From the NCBI RefSeq assembly GCF_904849725.1, contig NC_058518.1:504295225-504359224 (forward strand): DNA of 64,000 bases. Reading direction: 5' to 3'. The DNA comes from Hordeum vulgare subsp. vulgare. Taxonomy: Eukaryota; Streptophyta; Magnoliopsida; Poales; Poaceae. The position numbers were made by a program, and so were the translations under genes. Of the stretch, positions 1-10,031 are shown piece by piece; positions within the stretch are counted from its first letter, which is position 1; each line of letters starts with the position of its first letter. Under the pieces are notes generated by a model. That model made no database searches. It saw nothing but the letters and a program-made list of their open reading frames with translations, and was not told where the DNA came from.

Positions 1-1079
1 AAAGTTCTATTATGACAACTATTTTGCCTATCTGTTTCAAGGGTCATGATGCCAAATCATCTCCTGATTCATGGATCATGTTGTCCAATTACCTCTCTTT
101 TGTTAAACAGACTGTATTTATGTTTCACATTACTGTTACAACTGATTAATATTGGCTACAAATTGCTTTGGATTCACATGTTTAAAACAGGTTGAATAAT
201 GCTTCCCGTTTGTAGATAGCACCGGAACCTTACAATACAGCTGAATAACATCACATATATGGATAGTTTCATTAATTCACAACTACACAAGCTATAAAAT
301 ACACCAAACAGTTGCAATGACAATGGCAAGCTGCACAGTACGATGTGCATTAGACACAACGCGAGGGACCTCCATCGGGCCCGTCCCGGTTAGGAGAAGC
401 CACGAGGACCAGTTCAACAAGAGAAAAATAGCCAGGAAAAACCGTCAATGTGGCATGCCAGCAGGGCCTAACAATTGGGAAATGCCGGTTAAATGCTCAC
501 AAAATTTTAAACAGGGTAAAGTATGGCATAACTTTTATTAAATGGGGTAAAACGGTTGAAATCTTGCTAAATAGAGCAATTAGTGTCAAGAATGTCAAAA
601 TAGGGGGAAAAACCAGAATTTACTCTAAACTAAACAACAAAGTTGGATGGTCATAAATCCATATTTCAAAATATATCTCTCCCTAATAATAAAGCACGCA
701 ATGCTTCTTTCGTCCGTCGTGGTCGTTTTACAAAAAAAACCTGAAGTTTCCCAAAATCAACCCGCAGTCCAGATCTAAGTGAGAGATGAATCGTTTTTTT
801 GTTTTTACAAGAAACCCCCTGTGCTTTCCCGAAATCAACCTGCAGTACATAACATAAAACGCAAATTCTGTGACTGACATGATATTGCCTCTTATGTATG
901 GCACGTCTCTCTGACACACAAAAGGTGTTGAAATTCATGCTACAGCCCTCTCTGAGTTTGTAACCCCTTTTTTCTCTCTCTCTTCTATTCTCATCTTTAA
1001 CTAGTCATGAATTATCGTCGCATCTCTTATACCCCACCTACATCGCTCTGTTATACTTGCTCCTAATCACGTCCAAGAA
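1..1079. other. No gene recognised
   Basis: AT-rich sequence in which I recognise no coding region or RNA gene. The stretch around 675-900 (an AT-rich run followed by poly-T and the word aaatcaaccygcagt, which occurs twice) looks like degraded repeat DNA, but I cannot name a family. The last part is presumably the upstream region of the DUF4220/DUF594 pseudogene. Confidence 0.5.
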
Positions 1080-1087
1080 TATAAATA
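1080..1087 (+). promoter_or_regulatory. Putative TATA box of the DUF4220/DUF594 pseudogene
   Basis: The octamer TATAAATA lies in a suitable place ahead of the leader exon. A start about 30 bp downstream would give a leader from about 1112 to the intron donor at 1385. This is inferred from motif and position only. Confidence 0.45.
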
Positions 1088-1384
1088 TGCGCAAAGCAAC
1101 ATGCATCCGGGTAGTAAAGCTAATCAGGCTACTTGACATGGAGCATATATCCAGCTCAAAAGAATGTTCAAAAGAAGAAAGATATCAGATACTCTGCAGC
1201 TGAAAGAAGCAAGGTACTACTCCACGTGAAATATATATCGAGGCCAAAAGAACGTACTCTTTCGGAAGCTAATAATATATCATCTGAACAGCACGCAGAG
1301 ATTGTGCGATCAGGCTATATATTCTCCAGAAACACATGCAGTAACACCATCCAAGGCAGCAGGAGCCAGGAGCAACTGTGTGAG

Positions 1385-1633
1385 GTAAATCCTAATCACC
1401 TCTTGTTTATTTGTGTACTTATAAGCAGAATTTGCAATTGCAAGTGTTCCAACTTCCAATTGGGCTTGTTAGTTGTTACTGTACAATTTGATATTTGTTG
1501 AAAGGATGGTATAGTCATTCTAATTAGTCTATGATGATTCTAAGGTCAAACTAGTCGAGCATCATCGATGGTTTACACACAATTGCCCCAACAAACAACT
1601 CGTATACTAATATTGTTCAAATTTGACAACCAG
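1385..1633 (+). other. Putative 5' UTR intron of the DUF4220/DUF594 pseudogene
   Basis: A GTGAG/GTAAAT donor at 1385 and an ACAACCAG acceptor ending at 1633 frame a T-rich intron. The next ATG (1647) opens the recognisable reading frame 13 bp further on. An intron in the leader fits the absence of a long frame between 1112 and 1384. Unconfirmed without transcripts. Confidence 0.45.
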
Positions 1634-1646
1634 GTCAACATATATC

Positions 1647-2961
1647 ATGGGCGGAAAGTCTACCCAAGAGTGCTCCGCTGATGAATTGGCTTTCTTCTCC
1701 AAGCGTACGGGAGGGTTGCTATTCCGTGTCAACGCTCTCATGGTAGTCAACACAATTTTGATGGGAGTCATAGCTGGGATAGGCTCCTATGGGCGCCGCT
1801 ATCGCCATCATCCTTTGATCCGTTCCCTCTACCTAGGAGCCACCACCATGTTCCTACCCATCCTCTCATATCTCGTCTCCACCTTACAAAATCCTTACAC
1901 CTTCACCATATACACAGAACAAGACCGAGTCGTAACAGCAACTTGTAGAGCGGACAACCATGTATACTTGGTCATGTTGTGGATTGGTCTTGTTCAAATC
2001 ATCGGTACCAATGCCACGGCAATAGTGGCCGGTGATTCCAGAGAAGGACGAAGCATTGCACCCCCTGCAGTGCAGCTTGTTCAAGGAGAACCAATGCTCC
2101 GTCCTTCTGCTCATCGAGCACTGGGTCGACGAGATGAACCAATGCTCCGTCCTTCTGCTACACCCAAGGAGAAACCCAGTAGCTCTTTTTCGGCGTCTCC
2201 TTCATCTGCCCGACGAGAAGAAGAAGGTGCCGGAAGCAGTGAAGAATGCCGTCGTCAGTGCGGTGAGAAGGTTCGATCAAAAAATGAGCAGGCCCCGAAG
2301 CAACAGCGTGACGCCTCTGCAACTACGAGTCAGCAACAACGACCTTTTTTGGACATTCCAGGCACCCAAGGGAGTTGCTGATGCCATGCTCGTGTGTCAC
2401 GTCGCCACAAGTATCCTTCAAGTGAGATCACGACGGCCAGACCAGTGTCTCTCCAACTCCAACTCCAACCATGAGATCGTCGCCACTCACCTATCGCGAT
2501 ACTGCGCCTACTTGGTGGCCTACTGTCCTGAGCTACTCCCGGACGACTCCGCATGGTGCACGAGCCTGTACAAGGCCGTGAAGAAGGAAGCCGCGCGCGT
2601 CCTCCGGGACGTCGGTGATCGGGTATCGACGGCAACACACGTAGTAGAGGATCAGCAGCTGATCAAGCTGTTGAGCGAGCAGTCGAAGCACCGTGTGCTC
2701 AATGATGGCGCGGAGCTCGGGCGGCGGCTGGTGGAGCTGCCGGAAGGAGAAGAGGTGGCATGGAAAGCTCTCGCGGAATTCTGGTCGGAGACACTCGTCA
2801 GCGTCGCGGCTGCTTGCGACAACATCGACGAGCACGCGGAGGCCGTCGCCCGGGGCGGGGAGCTGGTAACGCTCCTCTGGGCGCTGCTCGCACATGTGGA
2901 TGTGGGGAGCATCGACGACGACGACGCCACTGCCACTCATGGTGCTCCCGATGTTGTTTAA
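1647..2961 (+). pseudogene. DUF4220/DUF594 membrane protein, internally deleted and frameshifted
   Basis: The N-terminal part (ATG at 1647) has three hydrophobic segments at about residues 20-42, 55-78 and 95-125, then the GDSREGRSIAPP motif I associate with grass DUF4220 proteins. The C-terminal part, in another frame (about 2090-2961), has the DUF594 features HVATSIL, ATHLSRYCAYLV, PELLPDD and ARGGELVTLLWALLAH. Members of this grass family are usually near 700 residues. Here the central several hundred residues are missing and the two halves are in different frames, so the first frame stops at 2381. The frame change lies near a 24-bp direct repeat at 2088-2159. I chose the ATG at 1647 because it directly precedes the conserved segment and follows a likely leader intron. 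The function of the family is not established. An unusual splice form is a less likely alternative. Confidence 0.7.
2088..2159 (+). repeat. 24-bp direct repeat at the DUF4220/DUF594 junction
   Basis: The sequence beginning GAACCAATGCTCCGTCC occurs at 2088-2111 and again at 2136-2159, identical over 24 bp and 48 bp apart start to start. It sits where the DUF4220 half gives way to the DUF594 half, so it may mark the event that deleted the middle of the gene. Confidence 0.85.
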
Positions 2962-3121
2962 TCTTGCTATGTGTATGTAGGAGTATTTGCTCTTAATTTC
3001 ATTTGGCTGGTAGCCTTGCAAGATGTTGCGTGTAATGCTCTTTCTAGTGTTCAGAAAGAGTCTGCTAATTGTTGCTATTGTGACTCTCATCTCACCAGGA
3101 TGAGCAGTATTCAAAGCCCCG
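2962..3121. other. 3' flank of the pseudogene
   Basis: Non-coding sequence between the stop codon and the first tandem unit. I see no clear polyadenylation signal. Confidence 0.4.
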
Positions 3122-4594
3122 TTGGATTTCTCTTTGTTGCCTGTTTCGCCCACACAGAGCTCAGGGCTGCCAACCTATATGTGGTGGAACTCACTTTACG
3201 CCCACCCGCATGCATGCGTGTCAATTGCCATGTTTTTTCAGTGTTACATGATAATTGAATGGAGATGTCGTCCCTATGCCTGTCGGTTGTCATGTATTTT
3301 CAGTTTTACATGACAAATGATTGAAACTACCGTGCACGCATGCCTGTCACTTGCCATATCTTCTCAGTGTTACATGGCAATTGAGTGAAACTGCCGTCGC
3401 GCATCCACACGCCTATCAGTTGCCATTTTCTTTTCAATGTTACATGACAACTGGGTGAAACTGTCGTCGCGTGTCCATATGCCCGCACGCATGTCAATTG
3501 TCATGTCTTTCTATTGTTACATGCCAATGGAATTGTTCAGACTTGGCAACTGTAGTTGAGCAACCATGGCAATTTTAATTGTCCAGACATGGCAACTATA
3601 GTCCATGACAACTATCACGGAGCCACGCGGGACCGTGAGGTGGCAAGCCGGTTGTGCGGGTCGCGAGGCAGGAGGCCGGACGTGTGAACGCCAGCTGTTT
3701 TGCCCACACGTAGACGTATGAGCTGTTTTTCTTACATACCACACGAAACATGTGGCGAGACACTCTTAACGCCCACAAGTATGGGCAATATCAGGACCCT
3801 TTCTCCTGATCCCGTTTGTTGCTAATTTTGCACGGGAATGAAATGATAAGGTTGTGTTATGTGTGTGAAGGTAAACTACTGATGTACGCTTTTTTACAAT
3901 TAGCGACTTTTCCTACAAACTTCTCAAACGTGGCGTAGAAAAATACTAATAGTTATGGTACACATACAACTCGGTACGTATTAGCTCACTATGATGCAGA
4001 ATAGAATTAGAATTATCTTTTTTTAACACGGTACAATCGAGCAGGACCGGTTCTGACACAGGGGGCACCGATGCAAGTTAACAAAAAAAGCCTTCTCTAT
4101 AAACAATTGTAGGTAGGGCAGCGCCATCGTAGGGGCAGGTATGCACGGTCGTCCCGGATAGGTGTAATATATGCCTAATATATATTCATTTATCCATCAG
4201 TGATTCGTTTAAAGGAGTGGAACAACGTGAGATAAGAAGTTAAAGAACCGACAAAAAAAATACTCTTTGAAGGTGAGCTAGCTCTTCAAGCATCTACAAC
4301 CGGACCTTTCAAACTCTTTTCAAATGTTCAGACAGTCCGCCCCGTCATTGATCGGTCACTAAGAAGCGATCCAGACAGATCTCTCAAACCGTCCTTAAAC
4401 GTTCGGGTTGATCGGCACCCCTCATATCCAGTCCAAATATGGGGGAGCCCGGGCGCGCCCAGATACGTCTGCCTGACCCGCAGTGACCCGCGTTGGTCCG
4501 CATCTACCCCACATATATTCATTTCCATACTTACGCCGGACCAAACCCTAGCCATTTTAATCCACCCCCTCCACTTTCATCCTCCACCCAAGCT
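3122..4594 (+). repeat. Tandem unit A of a 1.5 kb non-coding repeat
   Basis: This block is repeated, with scattered differences (a few per cent by eye), as unit B at 4598-5897 plus 15513-15729. It starts at TTGGATTTCTCTTTGTTGCC and ends at CACCCAAGCTC. It holds a run of TTGCCATG/TTACATG repeats, an AT-rich middle, and a GC-richer end with an ACCAAACCCTAGCC leader-like word. No reading frame is shared by the two units, so I treat it as non-coding. Its A copy preserves the site at which the CACTA element entered B. Confidence 0.8.
3216..3545 (+). repeat. Degenerate minisatellite, about 60-70 bp period, about five units
   Basis: Successive units contain GTTGCCATG or a variant, then TTTTCAGTGTTACATG, then CAATTGAGTGAAACTGYCGTCGCG. 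The same array recurs in unit B at about 4692-5012. It is followed by short inverted words (GGCAACT, AGTTGAGCAACCATGG). Confidence 0.65.
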
Positions 4595-4597
4595 CCA

Positions 4598-5897
4598 TTG
4601 GATTTCTCTTTGTTGCCTGTTTCACGCACACAGAGCTTAGGGCTCCCAACCGATATGTGATGGAACTGACTTTACGCCCACACACCTGCATGTGTGTCAG
4701 TGACCATGTCTTTTCAGTGTTACATGGTAATTGAATGGAGTTGTCGTCCCTACATGCCTATCAGTTATCATGTATTTCCAGTGTTACATGACAATTGAAT
4801 GAAACTACCGTGCACGCATGCCTATCAGTTGTCATGTCTTCTCAGTGTTACGTGGCAACTGAGTGAAACTGCCGTCGCGCGTCCACACGCCTATCAGTTG
4901 CCATGTTTTTTTCAGTGTTACATGACAACTGGGTGAAACTGTCGTCGCGTGTCCATATGCCCGCACGCATGTCAATTGCTATGTCTTTCTATTGTTACAT
5001 GCCAATGGAATTGTTCACACTTGGCAACTGTAGTTGAGCAACCATGGGAATTTTAATTGTCCAGACATGACAACTATAGTTAAACAAATAGTTGCCATAG
5101 TACAGCAACCATGACAACTGTCACGGAGCCACGCGGGATCGTGAGGTGGCAAGCCGGTTGTGCGGATCGCGAGGCAGGAGGCTGGACGTGTGAACGTTAG
5201 CTGTTTTGTCCACACGTAGGCGTCTGAGCTGTTTTTCTTACATACCACACGAAACATGTGGCAAGACACTCTTAACGTCCACACGTATGGGCAATATCAG
5301 GACCCTTTCTCCTGACCCCGTTTGTTGCTAATTTTGCACGGGAATGAAATGATAAGGTATGTGTTATGTGTGTGAAGGTAAACTACTGATGTACGCTTTT
5401 TACAATTAGCGACTTTTCTTACAAACTTCTCAAACGTGGCGTAGAAAAATACTAATAGTTATGGTACAAATACAGCTCGGTACGTATTAGCTCACTATGA
5501 TGCAGAATAGAATTAGAATTATCTTTTTTTAACACGGTACAATCGAGCAGGACCGGTTCTGACACATGGGGGGCACCGATGCAAGTTAACAAAAAAGGCC
5601 TTCTCTATAAACAATTGTAGGTAGGGCAGCGCCATCGTAGGGGCAGGTATGCACGGTCGCCCCGGATAGGTGTAATATACGCCTAATATATATTCATTTA
5701 TCCGTCAGCGATTCGTTTGAAGGAGTGGAACAACGTGAGATAAGAAGTTAAAGAACCGACAAAAAATACTCTTTGAAGGTGAGCTAGCTCTTCAAGCATC
5801 TACAACCGGACCTTTCAAACTCTTTCAAATGTTCAGACAGTTCACCCCGTCATTGATCGGTCACTAAGAAGCGATCCAGACAAATCTCTCAAACCGG
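4598..5897 (+). repeat. Tandem unit B, left part (interrupted by the CACTA element)
   Basis: It matches unit A from its first bases up to CTCTCAAACCG and then stops at the CACTA terminus. The remainder of B resumes after 15512. It includes its own copy of the minisatellite. Confidence 0.8.
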
Positions 5898-5924
5898 CAC
5901 TACAAGGAATATGCTAGTACACGA

Positions 5925-6190
5925 CGCTATTTTTTCGTCGCTACATCGTCACGGTTTTTCATTTACGACGATCGCACGACGAAAAACCAAGCGTCGAAAA
6001 CGGAGCGTTAGAAATAAACAGCAACGACGTTTTGGTCAAAATCGTCGTAACTTTACGACGGTTCCTGGATTGTCGTAACCTTTACGACGATCCTAAATCA
6101 TCGCTGACAATCAAACCCAGTCCTACGTGGCAGTCCTACGTGGCAAAATTACGACGAAATCAAAACGTCATGGCTGAAATGAGCCCAACC
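5925..6190. repeat. CACTA left subterminal repeats
   Basis: Clustered copies of ACGACG and CGTCGT words (TTACGACGATC, AACGTCGT, TTTACGACGGTT) follow the left terminus. In CACTA elements such subterminal repeats are transposase binding sites. The role here is inferred from family knowledge. Confidence 0.7.
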
Positions 6191-7620
6191 CATTTCAATT
6201 GATCACATGGGCTCGTTTTATTTTTTTGGGCTTTTCTTATTGGGCTTCTTTTGGGCCTTGGCCTATTTTCATCCACTTTAGTTTTTTTCGATTTTTTTTA
6301 TCATTCTAATTTGGGCCCTCGCCTTTTAATGCCCAAATAAATTTGGTCCAGTTTTAGTTTTGGCCTTTTTTTCATTTTTGAATTCAGAAACTTTATGTTC
6401 AAAACTTAGTTTTGTTTCTATTTGTTGGGCCTTTTCAACCCAATTATTTGTCCAACATTAAATCCAACACTATTTCATATTCAAATCAAGAAAACTACAA
6501 ATCAAATTAAAATCATCCATCATATAACATCACATAATATATCTCCCAGGTTTACATAATACAATAACTCATCTCATGAATACATTTCCTTACACATGAA
6601 TATAGCAAGAACGCACAACATTGCACAATAAAACAATGGCACATCTGCTACTATCCCAATATTACAATGGACTTCATTCACTCTCCTATGAGGCTACTAT
6701 CCCAATATTACAATGGACTTCATTCACTCTCCTATGAAAAATGCTGGAGATGGCACAACTTGTCAACCTACAAGAACATTACACTGCACATGAATCAATC
6801 AAAAGGAAACAAATATAAAAACATCAGCACACATGAAGGATGCATTTTCGTAATGGCCATTTATGCTTTCATTCTACAATGAAAATATATTGAAACTATA
6901 AGAGCTCAGTGAACCAGGAAGCTCATATACATATGAGCTTTATCTTCAGGATTAACAGTACACAACAGATACAATCATGTGTTTCTGAAACTATAAGAGA
7001 CTTAGCACACTAGCTATTCAAATTTTCAACTATCTTATCAAATAGGCCATGGATTATGAGATAAACAATACCAGTTACGGAGCTCTGTATCAGGTATTCA
7101 GGAAGCATGGTTAGAAATGAGTAGCTCTTCCCTCACGTCATAAAAAAACATTTGCGTAACATCAGACCGGTGTTCACATACAGTGAGAGAACCTCCCTCA
7201 CAAACTCCCATTCTTTTAAGCCAGGGGAGAAAAGAAATGTCCTTATCCTCATGACCAAAAGGAGATGATACATGCAGGCTGATGATGCAATATTATTAAA
7301 GAGAGCAATACAGAAGTACGACGGTAATACTCTACTTAGCTGATTCATGTGTAACAAGCATTGTAGTATGGCCACACTTTAGCGCAGTCAAACGAAAATG
7401 CTAAACTTATGTTGATTGGAGCTGTTGTAAACTATAATTAGAAACATCTCTTTCTAATATCTGTAATTGTCTGATGTAGCGAGCAGCAATTTAGTGTTGG
7501 CCCTTGCTACCATTCGCTGTACAAGTAATGTCACTAGGAAAGCCAACGAATCAGATCTTACAGATCAATGAAATTCAACAATGCTCACTGAAATGATCTT
7601 AACTCAAACCCAAGTAAGTG
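6191..7620. other. CACTA interior, AT-rich and non-coding
   Basis: No coding match recognised on either strand. It contains one perfect 46-bp tandem duplication (6647-6692 and 6693-6738). Confidence 0.6.
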
Positions 7621-7748
7621 CATGACTATGATCGAACACAGAAATTACCATGAGCAAATCCTCGGTCAGGATGCGACACCACACCACACCACAGGAAAAC
7701 AAGGCGAATCGAACCATGAGCAACGACGAGACGAGCCTGGGAACTCAC

Positions 7749-7831
7749 ATGAAGACGAAGAAGGCGCTCGGGGGGCGCTTGGGCTTGTTGGGGTCCTTCT
7801 CGGCCTTGCACTTCTTCACCGCAAGCCTACA
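7749..7831 (-). pseudogene. Captured HMG-box (HMGB) gene exon
   Basis: On the minus strand an 83-bp stretch encodes KDPNKPKRPPSAFFVFM, the start of the HMG box of plant HMGB chromatin proteins, preceded by lysine-rich residues. It is framed by an acceptor (GGTGGTGTAG, just above 7831) and a donor (GTGAGT starting at 7748), exactly the borders of a real exon, so genomic DNA including intron flanks was captured rather than cDNA. I see no other HMGB exons nearby. As it stands it cannot make an HMGB protein. Confidence 0.8.
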
Positions 7832-8096
7832 CCACCAGAAATAAACAGCAGCCGCAAACCGAATTAGAGCCCGACGCGAAACAGCAGCAGGAAACCTCTA
7901 CCAGTTTTTTTTCTACACCATAACAGGCAGAGTCATCTTATTAATCTTATCTGCACTACAATTGTCCTGCTTTTTATGGTGCCAAACCGGCAAAACCCCC
8001 CAAGGAGAGGAAATGCACACAATTTGTGCATCGGCAAGACAAGTTAGCGGCCTAGCTGGACAAATACACTGGCTCAAACATAACCACTGTATGTAA

Positions 8097-8520
8097 AAGC
8101 ACGCACTGGACAAATACATGTGAAGTATATTCTGCTTTCGCTTCAGGCCAAATTTTCTGCCTAGAATTACCCTTGCAAATATATGAGCTAGCAACCGGAG
8201 AATTATCCTTGCAAATTTAGGAAGGATAGTTAAGACTGAATATTCTCAGACTTGCTTGCACAACAATCGGAGTTACACAGCTATTATGCTACTTGTGAAG
8301 TATATTCTGCTTCACAAGTAGATGCTACTTGTGAAGTATATTCTACTGGACAAATACATGTGAAGTATATTCATGAATTTGTGAAGTATATTATGCTTTC
8401 ACTTCAGGCCAAATTTTCTGCCTAGAATTACCCTTGCAAATATATGAGCTAGCAACCACAGAATTATCCTTGCAAATTTAGGAAGGACAACTAAGACTGA
8501 ATATTCTCAGACTTGCCTGC
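8097..8520 (+). repeat. Local direct repeat spanning the left breakpoint of the 16.5 kb duplication
   Basis: The segment from CTGGACAAATACATGTGAAG through CCTTGCAAATTTAGGAAGGA occurs at about 8106-8227 and again at about 8346-8488, with a small GTGAAGTATATTC repeat between. The left breakpoint of the large duplication (8161/8162) lies in the first copy. Confidence 0.75.
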
Positions 8521-9183
8521 ACAACAATCAGAGTTACACTGCTATTATGCCACTTAGCAAGAGGTTAGGGAACGATAGTAAGCATATTCCATCTTGATGC
8601 TTACACAAACACAAGACTTACAGAAACACTATTCTAATGTTGCAATGTAGTGTCAGTCCTGCAACGGAGTGTTGACCCCTTCCCAATCAACAAATCTGCA
8701 TTTCTTTCATATAAATGTTGGTTTCTTTTTCAGTACAAGTAAAAGTAAAAGCTAATACTGAAATTACCCATTGACATTGAGATTCTCTTAGTAAAAGAAC
8801 AAAATTGCCTACACACTGAAGAATATATATACTTGTATTGTAAAGATTGGCCTGAAGTGGATTCACCTTGTGAAGAACCATGGACCTGCTTCGCTTCTCG
8901 CGGATGCAAGTTCAAGGTGAAACAGAAGTGTAACATCGTCTTAATCCCAATGGCCGATGCGCGCGGAACCTCCACACATGGACGATGGCATGCACAAGCA
9001 CGCACTAGAAGAAGAAGCATACTGGGCAAAGCTCCAGTAGGATCCTTCTGAGCTGAGCAGCCCTGATCTGCATCGACACCATCAAACCATCCCGTGAACC
9101 AAACAGCAGTAAGGCATTTAATCAAACAGTGATCGTGCCCATGGACAATGACGATAGTGACGTGAGGCGGGGCGTACGTGTAC

Positions 9184-9749
9184 CTCGAACATGTCAGCGG
9201 CGCGCTCGTTGAGGCTGTCGAGGTAGCGCAGCGCGAACCATCGGCCGAAGGAGGTCCCCATCTGCAGCGAGCGGCGGAGCACGAGGAGCGGGCGTCGGCC
9301 GTACACTCTGGCGATGCCCGGGATGTCGTAGGTGGTGGGGAGGTCCCCCTCTGTCGCCATCCCCTCCTCAAACAGGTACCCCGAGCACCTGGTGAACGCG
9401 TCCTCCTCCGAGATACCACCGGCGCCGTAGCCGGAGGCGGCGCGAGGCCACGGCGCCCGCCGACGGGAACGCTGCCTCCGGTGGCCGACGAGTCGTCGCC
9501 CCTGAACCCCATGAGGGAGCACCCCTCGTCGTCCTCGCGGGACCACCAGAAGAGCGCCCACCCGGCGAGCAGGGACAGCGACAGGAGCAGCAGGACCAGG
9601 GAGGCGGAGCGGAGGCGCGTGGCGGCGACTAGCGATGGCCTCGACGACCTCTCATGCATGAGCGGGGCGAGAGAGATCGGTATTGGGGGGCGGGTGGGTG
9701 GGGACGGAGAGAGCACGGTGAGGAGCGCCGCCACGAAGTACCACTGCAT
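9184..9749 (-). pseudogene. Captured first exon of an ABC1/UbiB-type kinase-like gene
   Basis: One minus-strand frame (from the ATG at 9749) gives a hydrophobic N-terminal part with a LVLLLLSLSLLAGWALFWW segment. A second frame (about 9440-9184) gives GDLPTTYDIPGIARVYGRRP, LVLRRSLQMGTSFGRWFALR and YLDSLNERAADMFE, which resembles the region just before the kinase core in plant ABC1K (aarF/UbiB) proteins. A GTACAC splice donor follows MFE, and no kinase exons are present. The change of frame means the exon is broken. The ABC1K assignment rests on motif memory and is moderately sure. That this is a captured, truncated host exon is surer. Confidence 0.6.
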
Positions 9750-9933
9750 CGTCTCCTCCTGCCGTGTCGCTAGGCGGCCGCGTCGGCGAGCGCGGGCGGC
9801 TTGGAGAGGCTCGGGTGCTCCGGATCTGGGAGGAGGAGGAGAGGAGAACGTGTGGCGGCGCCGGATGTGGGAGGAAGGTGCGATGGGGGGTGTGAGCTAG
9901 GGTTTGGGCTCCGGGTGGGGTATTTTTTCTGTA

Positions 9934-9986
9934 GATGGATGGATGGATGGATGTGGGTTGGAGATATGGATGGATGGATGGATGGA
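9934..9986 (+). repeat. GATG microsatellite, interrupted
   Basis: Two runs of GGAT/GATG repeats are separated by TGTGGGTTGGAGATAT. Frames over it give artefactual MDGWMDG-like peptides. The second copy is at 35046-35098. Confidence 0.9.
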
Positions 9987-10031
9987 CGCCATGTCATCGA
10001 TCTGTGGAAAGATTTCTCATTGGTTCAAAAA

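Noticed and set aside
6667..7375. Short frames in the AT-rich CACTA interior
   Set aside because: No motif, no conserved splice borders, and length within chance expectation for AT-rich DNA.
9178..9900. 240-codon plus-strand frame over the GC-rich ABC1K-like region (and its copy at 34290-35012)
   Set aside because: Arginine/alanine-rich composition with no known motif; it is the antisense shadow of the minus-strand captured exon, whose motifs and splice donor are recognisable.
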